From NCBI RefSeq assembly GCF_022458865.1, contig NZ_JAJNMU010000015.1, positions 178,137 through 242,136 on the forward strand: a stretch of DNA of 64,000 nt, given 5' to 3'. Of this stretch, positions 16,767-26,561 are shown piece by piece (position 1 is the first letter of the stretch; each line of letters starts with the position of its first letter). The position numbers and the translations under genes were made by a program. Under the pieces are notes generated by a model. The model was not told where the DNA came from and did no database searches. It saw nothing but the letters and a program-made list of their open reading frames with translations. The DNA comes from Paenibacillus periandrae (GTDB lineage Bacteria > Bacillota > Bacilli > Paenibacillales > NBRC-103111).

Positions 16767-19109
16767 ATGGGATTATTCACCAAGCTATTCGGCATTATGG
16801 ATAAAAGGAGGACCTGGTTTCGGAGAAGTCTGCTGCTGCTGCTTACGGTCATTATACTGCCGCCGATGCTGCTATCCATCAGTATCAATGTCATTGCGAC
16901 GAAAGAGCTTAAGGAGCAGATTAACCAAACACATGGGCTGCTGATCCAGCAGATGACACAGCGTGTGAACCAGCAGCTTACCCAGTTTGAATTTACGGTA
17001 CGAAATTGGGCGGTCAATCAGATTTTTGGCGATTATTTGGAGCATGTAGATTTTTATCAGGAATTATCCACGATAAGATCTATCATGAACGCTTTGGGGG
17101 CTATGGAAAATTCAATCTCCTTCATTAAAAATATTGAAATCTACATTGCGGATCAGGATTTGCTCATTTCCAATATGAACGGAGTTTCCCGTATTTACAA
17201 TACCGAGAAGCGTGATCGTTACCGGGATGCCTTCAAACGGCCAGGTGATATGTACTGGAGCTACGGTCTGAATGAATCCAGCAACGTCCTTAATAAAGAT
17301 ATGGCCTTAATGCATAAAATCCCGGCAGAATCCTCCCATCCTTTTGGAGCTATTATTGTTGAGGTTGACCCGGTGAAATTTTCATCGTTTATCGGTCAAA
17401 TTAATCCTTACCGCGAAGGCTATACATTGCTGATGAATGAAAATCAGGAGCTGTTGTCTGCCGGTACGTTTGAGAAACGTGAGGATGCCGCACTGCTCGC
17501 GTCTGGTTTGAAGGGTCATGATGGAGAAGGGAATTATGTGTTCTCCTGGAACGGGAATGAATACCTCATTTCCAATGGAATCGTCCCCCGAATGAAGTGG
17601 AAATTTTTACTGGCAACGCCGATTTACAAATTAACCGAGCCTGTCGTGCTCGTCACGAGGATTATTGCGGGTATTACAGCTGTAACCTTCATTATACTGC
17701 TTATTCTTGCTTGGGTAGCCTCAAGAAGGCTGTACTCTCCTATATCGCGGATGATGTCCTTATTTGTTCCCGAGAAATCCGAATCCGAATCAGAACCTCC
17801 TGTTCATCAGGATGAGATCGAATTTATCGAATCCCGCTGGGCTCAGCTGACGACGGAAAGCCTTATTTTGCAGGACAGGCTGGAGACGCAGATGCCATCG
17901 CTATGTGAAGGCTTTTTGTATCAGCTAATATACGGACATTATTATCATTTGAGTGAAGCGGATATCCGCAAGAGGCTGAAAAACTACAGTCTGGATCTCG
18001 GCAGCGTCCGTGTACAGTTTGTACTAATCCAAATTTCCGGCATATCTAGGCTTCAGGGAAAATTTAGCGAGGACGATGAGCAGTTGATCACCTTCGCCGC
18101 CTACAACATCATTCAGGAGCTGATAGGGGTCACGGGCCATGGCGTCTCCGTATTCAATTTTCAGGATTTAAAGGTAGGTTTTTTGCTGAAGTTCCCAGCA
18201 GGTATGTCTGTGGAGGAAGAGAAGCAAACGACGATGAAGCTTTCAAGTGAAATGATCCAGACACTGGAGCGCTTATTAAAGATGGATGTGACTGTGGTAA
18301 TCGGTCAGCCTGAGGACGAGCTGCGGGCCATGCACGCGAGCTATGAGCAGACCGAGCAGGCTTTGCGTTATCGCAGCGTGCATGAAACGGCGCAAATATT
18401 GTATTTGGAGGATCTGATCATTCAGGGCGAGGGTGCGGCCTTTTATCCATTTGAGCTGGAGAAGGAACTGCTGCAGGCATTGCGTATCGGCAATGTCGAG
18501 GAATCGACTGCCTTATTCAAGCAATTCGTCGCGGCATTCAGACAAAATGCCGATATCGAAACGGTGCTGCACCAAGGCATGCTGCAGCTGCTGGGCAGTG
18601 TACTGCATGTTGTATATCAAACCGGTCACAGTCCGCAAAAGGTATTCGGTCTCAGCAACCTGTACGAGGAGCTGCTGCAGCATAATGAGCTTCAGCAAAT
18701 GTGTGATTGCTTTGAGAAGCTGGTGATGGAGCCGTTCATCGAGCATATCGTCGAGTCGCAAAATGTGAAGCTGGTGCAGTTGGCGGAGGATGTCAAAGCC
18801 ACGATTCACAGCAAATATATGACCGACCTGTCACTGGAAATGTGCGCCGATCTGCATCATGTCGATCCGTTCCGGCTGAGTAAAGCGTTTAAAGAAGTGA
18901 CTGGAATTAATTTTATCGACTATGTGACGGATTACCGGATCAAGAAATCCAAGGAGCTGCTCAAGAACTCGAATCTGCGCATCAACGAAATTGCCGAGAT
19001 GGTTGGCTATCAATCAACCTATTTCAATCGGATTTTTAAGAAAAAAGAAAATATGACCCCAGGTCAATTCCGGGAAAAGGAAGAAAGCTCTCCGCTGTGG
19101 CCCGGTTAG
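16767..19109 (+). CDS. Membrane-anchored AraC-family sensor-regulator (YesN-like architecture)
   Basis: A 780-aa one-component regulator. The N-terminus has a basic stretch then a membrane helix (SLLLLLTVIILPPMLLSI), an extracellular Cache-like sensor of about 250 residues, a second membrane helix (RIIAGITAVTFIILLILAW) and a long cytoplasmic linker. The C-terminal AraC pair of helix-turn-helix motifs includes DLSLEMCADLHHVDPFRLSKAF and INEIAEMVGYQSTYFNRIFKK. GGGGAGG lies 8 nt before the ATG. It follows the second binding-protein gene and is the natural candidate to act at the two duplicated promoters at 10210 and 15136, sensing the same ligand outside the cell. Confidence 0.9.
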   Translation: MGLFTKLFGIMDKRRTWFRRSLLLLLTVIILPPMLLSISINVIATKELKEQINQTHGLLIQQMTQRVNQQLTQFEFTVRNWAVNQIFGDYLEHVDFYQELSTIRSIMNALGAMENSISFIKNIEIYIADQDLLISNMNGVSRIYNTEKRDRYRDAFKRPGDMYWSYGLNESSNVLNKDMALMHKIPAESSHPFGAIIVEVDPVKFSSFIGQINPYREGYTLLMNENQELLSAGTFEKREDAALLASGLKGHDGEGNYVFSWNGNEYLISNGIVPRMKWKFLLATPIYKLTEPVVLVTRIIAGITAVTFIILLILAWVASRRLYSPISRMMSLFVPEKSESESEPPVHQDEIEFIESRWAQLTTESLILQDRLETQMPSLCEGFLYQLIYGHYYHLSEADIRKRLKNYSLDLGSVRVQFVLIQISGISRLQGKFSEDDEQLITFAAYNIIQELIGVTGHGVSVFNFQDLKVGFLLKFPAGMSVEEEKQTTMKLSSEMIQTLERLLKMDVTVVIGQPEDELRAMHASYEQTEQALRYRSVHETAQILYLEDLIIQGEGAAFYPFELEKELLQALRIGNVEESTALFKQFVAAFRQNADIETVLHQGMLQLLGSVLHVVYQTGHSPQKVFGLSNLYEELLQHNELQQMCDCFEKLVMEPFIEHIVESQNVKLVQLAEDVKATIHSKYMTDLSLEMCADLHHVDPFRLSKAFKEVTGINFIDYVTDYRIKKSKELLKNSNLRINEIAEMVGYQSTYFNRIFKKKENMTPGQFREKEESSPLWPG

Positions 19110-19150
19110 GTCCAGCGCTCCATTATAAAATGGACATTAGCAACAACAGA

Positions 19151-19189
19151 ACAAGGCTTCGCTATCCCATCGGGACGGCGAGGCCTTGT
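19151..19189. terminator. Hairpin between convergent genes
   Basis: ACAAGGCTTCGC and GCGAGGCCTTGT pair (one G-T), enclosing an inner TCCC/GGGA stem. No T-run is evident on either side. It lies between the AraC gene and the minus-strand GerM-like gene. Confidence 0.5.
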
Positions 19190-19217
19190 GTGTAGGGTAA
19201 CACTTACCCTTGAAGTT

Positions 19218-19814
19218 CTACTTTACTCGTTTCATCGGATGAGGCAGGTCCATATGACCCATTAGCGATTCAACCGGCTTGCCGTCCACCAGGATATCGA
19301 TGGAATCGACTTCGGGGAATTGAAATAGGGTTTTCTGGATAGCCTGCAGCAGCATAGCCTCTCCGGGAGCGCCGAGACGCCCTTCTCCGGAAACCGTGAT
19401 GTCCAGCGTCAGCTTTTTATCTTTTAATACAGCAGATTTAAAGCCAAGTGCATCAGCCAAAGGGACCAGCTTACTGTCAGCAGGAGCTTTTTTCAACGTC
19501 CATAGCGCGGTTGTGTACTTTTCCTTGTCCTCCGGATAGTTGATGGTTACTTCCTTCTCCACCAGCTTGGTCGCCTGCTCGTCACCATAATAAGCTTTGA
19601 TATGGGCTTGGATGGGCTGTTTACTCTCCACCGGCGTGGGTGTAGGAGTCTTCTCCGGTTTCGGAGTGGAAGGTACTTCACTGCTGCTTACCGGATTCTG
19701 TCCACTCGAGCCTTGAGAGGTCATCCCGCTGCTCGCAGGCTTTTGTCCGCAGCCGGATAAGGCCATGGCAATTGCTCCTGTTAATACGAATCCGATGATT
19801 GTATGTTTGTTCAT
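19218..19814 (-). CDS. GerMN-domain lipoprotein (GerM-like)
   Basis: A 198-aa lipoprotein: signal peptide with lipobox ALSGCG, then a Ser/Thr/Pro-rich linker (~25-75), then a single GerMN domain at ~75-185. KAYYGDEQATKLVEKEVTI opens the domain and EAMLLQAIQKTLFQFPEVDSI lies near its end. GerM of Bacillus has two such domains and acts in spore peptidoglycan and germination; this shorter single-domain form is common in paenibacilli and is often next to amidases (family knowledge). The ATG at 19814 is preceded by AAAGGTGG; a GTG 12 nt upstream overlaps that site. The amidase gene lies 37 nt upstream on the same strand, so they likely form an operon. Confidence 0.82.
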   Translation of the reverse strand: MNKHTIIGFVLTGAIAMALSGCGQKPASSGMTSQGSSGQNPVSSSEVPSTPKPEKTPTPTPVESKQPIQAHIKAYYGDEQATKLVEKEVTINYPEDKEKYTTALWTLKKAPADSKLVPLADALGFKSAVLKDKKLTLDITVSGEGRLGAPGEAMLLQAIQKTLFQFPEVDSIDILVDGKPVESLMGHMDLPHPMKRVK

Positions 19815-19851
19815 CAAGACCACCACCTTTTTCTACACGTACGATTCTGAC

Positions 19852-21276
19852 TTACTTGATGTTAAGCTGTTCCTTGATACCTGCAACAATCGACCCAGCA
19901 ACCTTGTTCTGAAAATCCTCGTTAAACATCAACGCGGTATCCGTTGGATTGGACAAATAACCAACCTCCAGCAGTACAGCCGGCATATTAGTTACTTTAA
20001 CCACACGGAAGGGCTCTTGACGCACACCGCGATCAGCAAGTCCCGTTGCCGCTGCTAAATGCTTGTGCATAATTTTGGCGAATTCGGTACTATCGGATTT
20101 GTAATAATAGGTTTCAGTTCCTGTAGATGTCGCCAAATAGCTGTTCCCGTGAATGGAAACAAAAACGTGGGCATTCAGGTCATTCGCAAACTTGGCGCGA
20201 TCATCCAACGGGATAAAGGTATCATCATTCCGCGTCATATAAGGTTGAATATTGGCCTCCTGCTGGAGCAGCTTGTACACCTTCAGCCCCATAGAAAGAT
20301 TAAAGGTTTTTTCATTGCTGCCATTAGCGGCCTTCGCACCGGGATCCTGATCTCCATGACCAGGGTCAATGACAACTCGATATTTGGCTGGTTTCTGGAT
20401 GGTGCCGACTAAAGAGGCTGTACCCATTCCGGAAACCCAGTTCAAATCCATCGAGTCCTTCATATCCAATACGATCCGAACTGTAGAGGGACTGGTCGCA
20501 TAGAGGGAGTAGCGCACATTGCTCACATACACATTGGCGGACACAGTTGTACCGCTTTTGTTAGCTTCATCTTTATAGAGGGTCGGATCGAGCGTCGCAT
20601 TGGGAATATCCAGAACAATCCGTTCAGGATTTTTCAAAGTAAACAGCGTGGGCTTTAATTCCCCCGTGTCCGCTTTGATCAGCAATTGAGAAGCCGTCAT
20701 ATCGATCTTCTTGATTGTGGCCAAGGAAGAGTTGCCATTGGCAACCGAAACCGGCTTATCCGTAGCAGGCTTGTCCGTCACATCAACAGGTTGGCCCGGT
20801 GTACCAGGCGTTGGTGTAGTCTGAGCGACTTTTTCGTTCAAGTAGACAGCTCTCTTGACGTCGTTCCAGCTCACGTCGATGCCCATATTCTCGGCAATAA
20901 AACGAACGGGCAGCAAAGTATTTCCTTCAATTAGCAAAGGGGCTGAATCCAGCTTGTATTTGTCCCCGTTGACGGTAGCTGTGAGTTGATTAATGACCAT
21001 TTCGATTTTTTGCGTATTTTTGGTTATCGTTACTTTTTGAGCTTCCTGATTCCAGGTTACCTTGGAGCCCAGCTCCTCAGCAATAATTCGGACAGGCACC
21101 ATGGTGACATCCTTAATAATGCGCGGGGCCACCTCAGGCTTCAGTTCTTTTCCATTAAAAAATAAAGGGACGCCAGCGGCGGAATTTACAGGAGCAGGGG
21201 CAGCAGATGCCATAGCAGGAAGCGTAAATGCGATGAGCAGCAACAAAAGGGTATACATCCACTTCAATTTCATCAT
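19852..21276 (-). CDS. N-acetylmuramoyl-L-alanine amidase with copper-amine-oxidase-like N-terminal and AMIN domains
   Basis: A 474-aa secreted cell-wall hydrolase. The signal peptide (about 1-26) ends in AMASAAP. A StpA/Cu_amine_oxidN1-type domain (~35-145, repeated VPVRIIAEELG and LPVRFIAENMG) is followed by a TPTPGTPGQP linker, an AMIN domain (~180-290) and an Amidase_3 domain (~300-470). Zinc-site residues are seen in IDPGHGDQDPG, NEKTFNL and VSIHGN, with the catalytic Glu in LLEVGYLSN. AMIN targets such enzymes to the septum or wall. The start is either of two adjacent ATGs, 1 or 4 nt after GAGGTGA. It probably shares an operon with the GerM-like gene. Confidence 0.93.
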   Translation of the reverse strand: MMKLKWMYTLLLLLIAFTLPAMASAAPAPVNSAAGVPLFFNGKELKPEVAPRIIKDVTMVPVRIIAEELGSKVTWNQEAQKVTITKNTQKIEMVINQLTATVNGDKYKLDSAPLLIEGNTLLPVRFIAENMGIDVSWNDVKRAVYLNEKVAQTTPTPGTPGQPVDVTDKPATDKPVSVANGNSSLATIKKIDMTASQLLIKADTGELKPTLFTLKNPERIVLDIPNATLDPTLYKDEANKSGTTVSANVYVSNVRYSLYATSPSTVRIVLDMKDSMDLNWVSGMGTASLVGTIQKPAKYRVVIDPGHGDQDPGAKAANGSNEKTFNLSMGLKVYKLLQQEANIQPYMTRNDDTFIPLDDRAKFANDLNAHVFVSIHGNSYLATSTGTETYYYKSDSTEFAKIMHKHLAAATGLADRGVRQEPFRVVKVTNMPAVLLEVGYLSNPTDTALMFNEDFQNKVAGSIVAGIKEQLNIK

Positions 21277-21651
21277 TCACCTCTAAAAAAACTTTCATAG
21301 TTGGTTGTGACGCTATACCATCATCAGATACGGACAATTCGACAGTTACGAGCATTTCCTTCATTATGAATTCGAGTGAGTATTGAAACGTTGATTTGCC
21401 GGCATGACCTCCTATTCGACAGCAAGCGTTATATCATTAGACTCCATTTATCGAGAAACGTTGCATTTTTTTTGAAAGAAATTCCGGTATGAAGTCGAAA
21501 AGAGAGGCTGAGAGGGGATAAAGCCGCTTGGCTGCGCCGATTTCAACGAATTGAATTTATAAAAAATTTACTTGTAATACTTTTCGTTCTATACTAGCGA
21601 TGTTGACGATAGGAGCGTTTTGCCGTAATCAGATTGTGAGGAGGAAGCACA
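21277..21651. other. Divergent intergenic region
   Basis: About 375 nt between the minus-strand amidase gene and the plus-strand flavin enzyme. No supported gene. The right end holds a good promoter (21567-21595); the left end holds the amidase ribosome site. Confidence 0.6.
21567..21595 (+). promoter_or_regulatory. Sigma-A promoter of the nitronate monooxygenase-like gene
   Basis: TTTACT (21567-21572), a 17-nt spacer and TATACT (21590-21595), about 57 nt before the TTG start, within A/T-rich DNA. Confidence 0.55.
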
Positions 21652-22728
21652 TTGAGCATTCAATTGAAGACAGAGGTTTGTCAGTTGTTTAATATCCGTT
21701 ACCCGATCTTTCTGGCAGGTATGGCAGGAGGTCCTACAACGGTTACATTGGTGGCCGCCGTGTCAAACGCAGGTGGATTGGGAACGCTGGGAGCGGCTTA
21801 CATGGAGCCGAAGGCGATTCGTGAAGCGATTCGAGTAATTCGCCAGCTAACGGATGCACCTTTTGCCGTTAACCTGTTTGCGATACAAGTGCCGGATAAC
21901 AATACCCGAATAGGGGAAGTGCAAGGGGAGCTCAACCGGCTGCGTAATGTGCTTGGTGTTACTCATGCAGCTCAAGAACCCGTAAGCACACCCGATCATT
22001 TTCAGGAGCAGCTGGCTGTTGTGTTGGAGGAAAAGGTTCCTGTCATCAGCACAGCGTTCGGTGTACTCTCAGAACCGTTCGTTCAGCAAGCGAAATCTGC
22101 TGGTATACGCATTGTCACGATGGTCACGACAGTGCGTGAAGCTATATTGGCTGAGCAGGCCGGCTGCGATTGTATTGTCGCTCAAGGTAGCGAAGCGGGC
22201 GGACATCGGGGAACGTTCGATGTGAAGGAGCATCCCGTAGGTGCCAATATCGGTACTTTTGCTTTAACACCGCAAATAGTTGATCACGTTAAGATTCCGG
22301 TTATTGCTGCTGGAGGTATTATGGATGGACGGGGGCTTGTCGCCGCGCTTGCTCTTGGTGCTCAGGGTGTGCAGATGGGCACGCGTTTTCTAACGGCTGT
22401 CGAATCTGGGGCGCATGATTCCTACAAGCAAGCTCTACTAGCTAGCACGGAAGAAAGCACTGTGATCACCAAGGCCTTCTCGGGCCGTCCGGCAAGGGGA
22501 ATACGTAATTTGTTTATTAGACAATGGGATGCTAGCGGCATCGAGCCGCTTCCTTTTCCAACGCAAAATACGGTGACGAGGGATATCAGGAATGCCGCTG
22601 CCAAGCACAACAACGCTGACTATATGTCCTTGTGGGCAGGACAAGGGACAAGACTGCTGACTTCCGGGCAACGGGCTGAGGATATTGTCGCCGAAACGGT
22701 CCAACAAGCCATGTCCATCTTGTCTTAA
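21652..22728 (+). CDS. Nitronate monooxygenase-like FMN enzyme (NMO/FabK family)
   Basis: This 358-aa TIM-barrel flavoprotein oxidises alkyl nitronates or reduces enoyl-ACP, depending on subfamily. Seen: PIFLAGMAGG at the barrel start, SNAGGLGTLGA, QGSEAGGHRG (FMN-phosphate/catalytic His region) and IPVIAAGGIMDG with GVQMGTRFL. The QGxEAGGH motif and length fit class-II nitronate monooxygenases better than FabK. The start is TTG at 21652, 6 nt after GAGGAGGA. Monocistronic, with its own promoter and a strong terminator. Confidence 0.87.
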   Translation: MSIQLKTEVCQLFNIRYPIFLAGMAGGPTTVTLVAAVSNAGGLGTLGAAYMEPKAIREAIRVIRQLTDAPFAVNLFAIQVPDNNTRIGEVQGELNRLRNVLGVTHAAQEPVSTPDHFQEQLAVVLEEKVPVISTAFGVLSEPFVQQAKSAGIRIVTMVTTVREAILAEQAGCDCIVAQGSEAGGHRGTFDVKEHPVGANIGTFALTPQIVDHVKIPVIAAGGIMDGRGLVAALALGAQGVQMGTRFLTAVESGAHDSYKQALLASTEESTVITKAFSGRPARGIRNLFIRQWDASGIEPLPFPTQNTVTRDIRNAAAKHNNADYMSLWAGQGTRLLTSGQRAEDIVAETVQQAMSILS

Positions 22729-22826
22729 GTATAAGTTCTGTAATCAAAATGAAATCTAATTTTCATCTTGGATTAAGGATTCCCGCTTATACTACATGTA
22801 TCCCCCCTTATTGATATATATAATGA

Positions 22827-22859
22827 AGACCCACATCCCGTTGATGTGGGTCTCTTTTT
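22827..22859 (+). terminator. Intrinsic terminator after the nitronate monooxygenase-like gene
   Basis: A perfect 11-bp stem (AGACCCACATC / GATGTGGGTCT), a 5-nt loop and CTTTTT. Confidence 0.92.
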
Positions 22860-23024
22860 GGGATATAAAAGAAAAAACTAAAGTGACGATAGTATATTAT
22901 TCCCAGGTATTAAACCGAGTCCAGGGTGAGCTGGTTGCTTTAAATAAAGAAGAGCATTTGGAGCTTTTACATAAACGTGTTGCTATGCTTCAGGAGCTTA
23001 AGGATTATTTTATTTTAACAAATA

Positions 23025-23420
23025 TTAATTTGCATATTCATTCATGATATCTTGTAATGTTGAGCTACTCATAGGATATATCGTATCTGTGTACGAATGG
23101 CTCCAACCTCCATGAACGATTAAATTTTGCTGTCCGCTGCTATTTTCCTGATAACCCACTCCTGTTATTGCATGATCTCCATACAACCAGAGTATTGCCC
23201 CCATGGTTCTTCCAATGATGGAATCGGGCAGATTTACAAGGAACCATTGGCGATTGAAACCTTCTTCAAATGGATAAAGCAGCATGTCATAGCAAACTAT
23301 TTTAATATTTCAGTAGATTCTGGCACAACGTCTCTTGAACATGCTCTATTTCATAATCATATTTCAAAGTTATATCCAAAGGAATACCATGATTTTTGTC
23401 GAAGTAAGTGGAACTATGAT
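23025..23420 (-). pseudogene. Remnant of a C39-like/papain-like cysteine peptidase-fold protein
   Basis: On the minus strand, 86 codons (23285-23025) read as the C-terminal part of a C39-like protein. They include GDHAITGVGYQE with the presumed catalytic His and LIVHGGWSHS close to the end. There is no ribosome site at the apparent ATG. A second open stretch in another frame (23420-23322, ending in ETLCQNLLKY) precedes it and could be the same protein shifted by an indel. The 5' part of any such gene, with the catalytic Cys, would overlap the hybrid kinase gene and is missing. Family assignment by motif only. Confidence 0.45.
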
Positions 23421-26400
23421 GACAAAAAGAAAAGCAATCTTTATTACTGGATCATTCTTTATCGCCTTATTTCTAATTCGTATCATCTGGGCTACTTTTC
23501 AAGCGCCGCCAGTTCATCCTCTTGCGGTTCGTGGCGATTTGGATTTGAGCGGTTTCGACTTCGCCAATGATCGTACAGTTGCATTAGACGGTGATTGGGA
23601 GTTTTATCCCGGCAGGTTTGTAATGCAAAGTGAGTCAAACACAATCTCATCAGATGAGAGGAGAACATTCATTCATGTCCCAGGAGATTGGAGATCGGCT
23701 TTATCGGTTAACAACTCGCCGTATGGCTACGGCTCCTATCACTTGCGCATCAAGGTCAACCCGGATAATGAGTTAACCTATGGCATCCGTGTCTCAAGCG
23801 TACGCACTTCGTCCGAACTGTACGTGAACGGCCGTCTACTGGCGAAGGCTGGGCAGCCAGCAGAGACCAAGAAGGAGTATTCTGCACAAAGTATGCCCTA
23901 CACTGCTATTTTCAAAGCCAATACTGGAGAAATCGATGTTGTCGTTCAAGTTGCGAACTATGACAATAGTAAACTAGGCGGTATGGTCGGATCGTTTAAA
24001 TTTGGCAGTGATCATGCGGTGCATAATGAAACATGGTTTTCCATCAATATGCAGATCATTGTGTGTGTCGTTCTCATGATCCATGCCTTGTATGCACTTA
24101 TTCTTTACGTGATCGGAACCAGGCATAAAGTAATGTTCTCTTTCTTTATGCTCGTTGTTTGCGCCGTATTCATGACGATGCTTGACGATGATAAACTGTT
24201 GCTTGTATGGCTGCCGACCATCAGTTATGAGTGGTCCACTAAATTGATTTTGCTGTCTTTTATTGGAGTTGGCGCATTTCTGTTACAGCTTGCGAAGGGT
24301 CTCTTACCGGAACATGTGGAGAACAGAGTGTTCCATTGGTTCCTTTTGTTCTGTGTAATTGCGGCAATATCGGTTGTGCTTTTGCCGGCCAGAGATGCAC
24401 TAAGTGCAATGTCTGTATATTACGCCATAGATTTATTCGCTAGTTTGTTTGTTCTCACGCTCTCGTTTCGTACGACCATAAAGAGTGATAAGGACGCTAT
24501 ATATTTGGTGCTTGGTCTAGTCAGCATCATCTCTAATGTAATTGGAGGTTATCTTAAGGGTCTACTGGGTACAGGCTATTACCCGATCGACCTAATAATC
24601 GCGTTCCTCGCGTTTGCAACGTTCTGGTTCAAACGCTATTTCCGCATTTCCGCTCAGACGGCAAAGCTCGTACAGAAGCTGCAAGAAACAGACAAGATAA
24701 AAGACGATTTTCTAAACAACACATCTCATGAATTACGGAATCCACTGCACGGCATGCTTAACATCGCCCAAATTGTTTTGGATACCGGAATTAACGATCA
24801 GGACGTCAAAAACAGAGAAAACATGAAGCTTCTTATTACTGTAGGCAAGCGAATGTCGTACATGCTCAACGATCTGCTTGACATGACGCGGCTTCAGGAG
24901 AATGGCTTACGATTACAGACGGGGAGTATCGGAGTTCAAGGAGTCGTATCTGGTGTAACCGATATGCTTCGTTTCATGACGGAGGGCAAGCCAATTTGCA
25001 TCGTCAACGACATCCCGGCTAACTTCCCTAATGTCATTGCAGATGAAAACCGTCTTACACAAATTTTATTCAATCTGATTCACAACGCGGTGAAATATAC
25101 AAATCAAGGACAAATCGTAATAAAGGCCGAGATCAAGGATGATAAGGCGAGCATTGTCGTCGCCGATACCGGCATCGGAATGGACCAAGAGACACAACAA
25201 AGGATATTTGCACCTTACGAACAGGGAGACTCCAGCATTACTGCGATTGGAGGCGGATTCGGGCTCGGGTTAAGCATATGCAAGCAATTGGTGGAGCTGC
25301 ACGGAGGCAGGTTGGAGGTCCACTCCATTCCAGGGCAAGGTTCGGTATTTAGTTTTACCTTGCGGCTATCCGATCCCAACATCGCGCAAAATGAGACGGA
25401 AATCATCGCCGCGGTTTCGGCCGATACAGAAGTAGCGGTTTCCGTTGTCTCCGTACCTCATGGTGTCATTTCTCAACCGAAATCGGATGCCGGTACGGAT
25501 CGGCCAAACATTCTGGTCATAGATGATGATGTTGTCAATTTAAATATATTGAGCAACCTCCTTGTTTTGGAAAATTATAATGTCGTAACGGCTGTAAGTG
25601 GTCGTGATGCACTTGCCATTCTGGATACAAGGGAATGGGATTTGATCGTTACCGACATCATGATGCCACACATGTCTGGATATGAAGTGTCCCGTATCAT
25701 TCGAGAACGCTTCTCCGTTTCCGAGCTACCCATTCTGCACTTGACTGCTCGTAGCCGACCGGAAGATATAGACGCCGGATTCCGGTCAGGCGCGAACGAT
25801 TATGTGACGAAACCGGTAGATGCTATGGAATTAAAGTCCCGGGTACGGGCATTGACTGTATTAAAGCAATCGGTACGTGAAAAGCTGCGCATGGAAGCAG
25901 CATGGCTTCAGGCACAGATTCAACCGCATTTTCTGCACAATACCCTTAATTCGATAGCCGCGCTTAGCGAAATCGATAACGAGAAAATGAGCGAGATGCT
26001 TGTAGCATTCGGCCATTACTTGCGGGCAAGCTTCGACTTTCGGAATTTGGAGCGACTCGTTCCTCTTGAGCATGAACTTGGTCTTGTTCGCTCATATCTG
26101 TATATCGAAAAGGAACGTTTTGAGGACAGATTACGCATTCGATGGGAGGTGGACGCCAAGTTTCGTTTTCAAGTCCCTCCGCTCTCCGTCCAGCCTCTTG
26201 TCGAAAACGCAATACGTCATGGCATATTAAGTCTAGATGATGGCGGGGAAATTCATATTCGGATTACCGCGAACGAACATGAGGCGGAAATTTCGGTCAC
26301 TGATAACGGAGTGGGGATGGATGAGGAAACGGTAAAGCGTGTATTCGAAAGACGCATGGGAGAGAGGACAGGAGTGGGCTTGTTCAATACGGATCGGAGA

Positions 26401-26499
26401 TTAAAACAAATATACGGCAAAGGTTTGCAAATCCGGAGTGTTCCAAATCAAGGTACTATCGTCAGCTTTGTAGTTTCAAAAAATGAGAGGGGAGCTTAA
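23389..26499 (+). CDS. Giant hybrid histidine kinase: 7TM sensor, HisKA kinase, receiver, LytS-type kinase
   Basis: About 1036 aa. Order: a membrane anchor (~12-32); an extracellular galactose-binding-like sensor (DGDWEFYPGRF, HVPGDW, YGSYHLRI; ~45-210); seven membrane helices (~215-420, 7TMR-DISM type); HisKA with H447 in NTSHELRNP; HATPase (DTGIGM, GFGLGLSICKQL); a receiver with D756 in IVTDIMMPHMSGY; then a second His_kinase module with H847 in QPHFLHNTLN and its own HATPase (VENAIRHG, DNGVGM). Two complete kinase modules in one chain are unusual. The start at 23389 follows AAAGGA by 5 nt; ATGs at 23413/23416 are alternatives. Likely partner: the BTAD response regulator at 27163. Confidence 0.88.
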   Translation: MIFVEVSGTMMTKRKAIFITGSFFIALFLIRIIWATFQAPPVHPLAVRGDLDLSGFDFANDRTVALDGDWEFYPGRFVMQSESNTISSDERRTFIHVPGDWRSALSVNNSPYGYGSYHLRIKVNPDNELTYGIRVSSVRTSSELYVNGRLLAKAGQPAETKKEYSAQSMPYTAIFKANTGEIDVVVQVANYDNSKLGGMVGSFKFGSDHAVHNETWFSINMQIIVCVVLMIHALYALILYVIGTRHKVMFSFFMLVVCAVFMTMLDDDKLLLVWLPTISYEWSTKLILLSFIGVGAFLLQLAKGLLPEHVENRVFHWFLLFCVIAAISVVLLPARDALSAMSVYYAIDLFASLFVLTLSFRTTIKSDKDAIYLVLGLVSIISNVIGGYLKGLLGTGYYPIDLIIAFLAFATFWFKRYFRISAQTAKLVQKLQETDKIKDDFLNNTSHELRNPLHGMLNIAQIVLDTGINDQDVKNRENMKLLITVGKRMSYMLNDLLDMTRLQENGLRLQTGSIGVQGVVSGVTDMLRFMTEGKPICIVNDIPANFPNVIADENRLTQILFNLIHNAVKYTNQGQIVIKAEIKDDKASIVVADTGIGMDQETQQRIFAPYEQGDSSITAIGGGFGLGLSICKQLVELHGGRLEVHSIPGQGSVFSFTLRLSDPNIAQNETEIIAAVSADTEVAVSVVSVPHGVISQPKSDAGTDRPNILVIDDDVVNLNILSNLLVLENYNVVTAVSGRDALAILDTREWDLIVTDIMMPHMSGYEVSRIIRERFSVSELPILHLTARSRPEDIDAGFRSGANDYVTKPVDAMELKSRVRALTVLKQSVREKLRMEAAWLQAQIQPHFLHNTLNSIAALSEIDNEKMSEMLVAFGHYLRASFDFRNLERLVPLEHELGLVRSYLYIEKERFEDRLRIRWEVDAKFRFQVPPLSVQPLVENAIRHGILSLDDGGEIHIRITANEHEAEISVTDNGVGMDEETVKRVFERRMGERTGVGLFNTDRRLKQIYGKGLQIRSVPNQGTIVSFVVSKNERGA

Positions 26500-26544
26500 A
26501 TTATGATAATTAACGCAAAGTTACCTTCCTTATCCATTATAGAC

Positions 26545-26561
26545 TGAACGGCGCTGTTATC
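26545..26561 (+). repeat. Direct repeat, left copy
   Basis: TGAACGGCGCTGTTATC recurs as TGAACGGAGCGCTGTTACC at 26894-26912 (two inserted bases, one substitution). The copies flank the small minus-strand gene at 26637. Confidence 0.45.

Noticed and set aside
22796..23047. Plus-strand 83-codon frame after the nitronate monooxygenase-like gene
   Set aside because: It starts inside a transcription terminator and lacks a ribosome site; a GTG start further in is also unsupported. The C-terminal LLHKRVAMLQELKDYF looks helical, so a decayed small gene is not fully excluded.
23127..23570. Plus-strand 147-codon frame overlapping the kinase start
   Set aside because: Overlaps the kinase in another frame and no recognisable motif or ribosome site.
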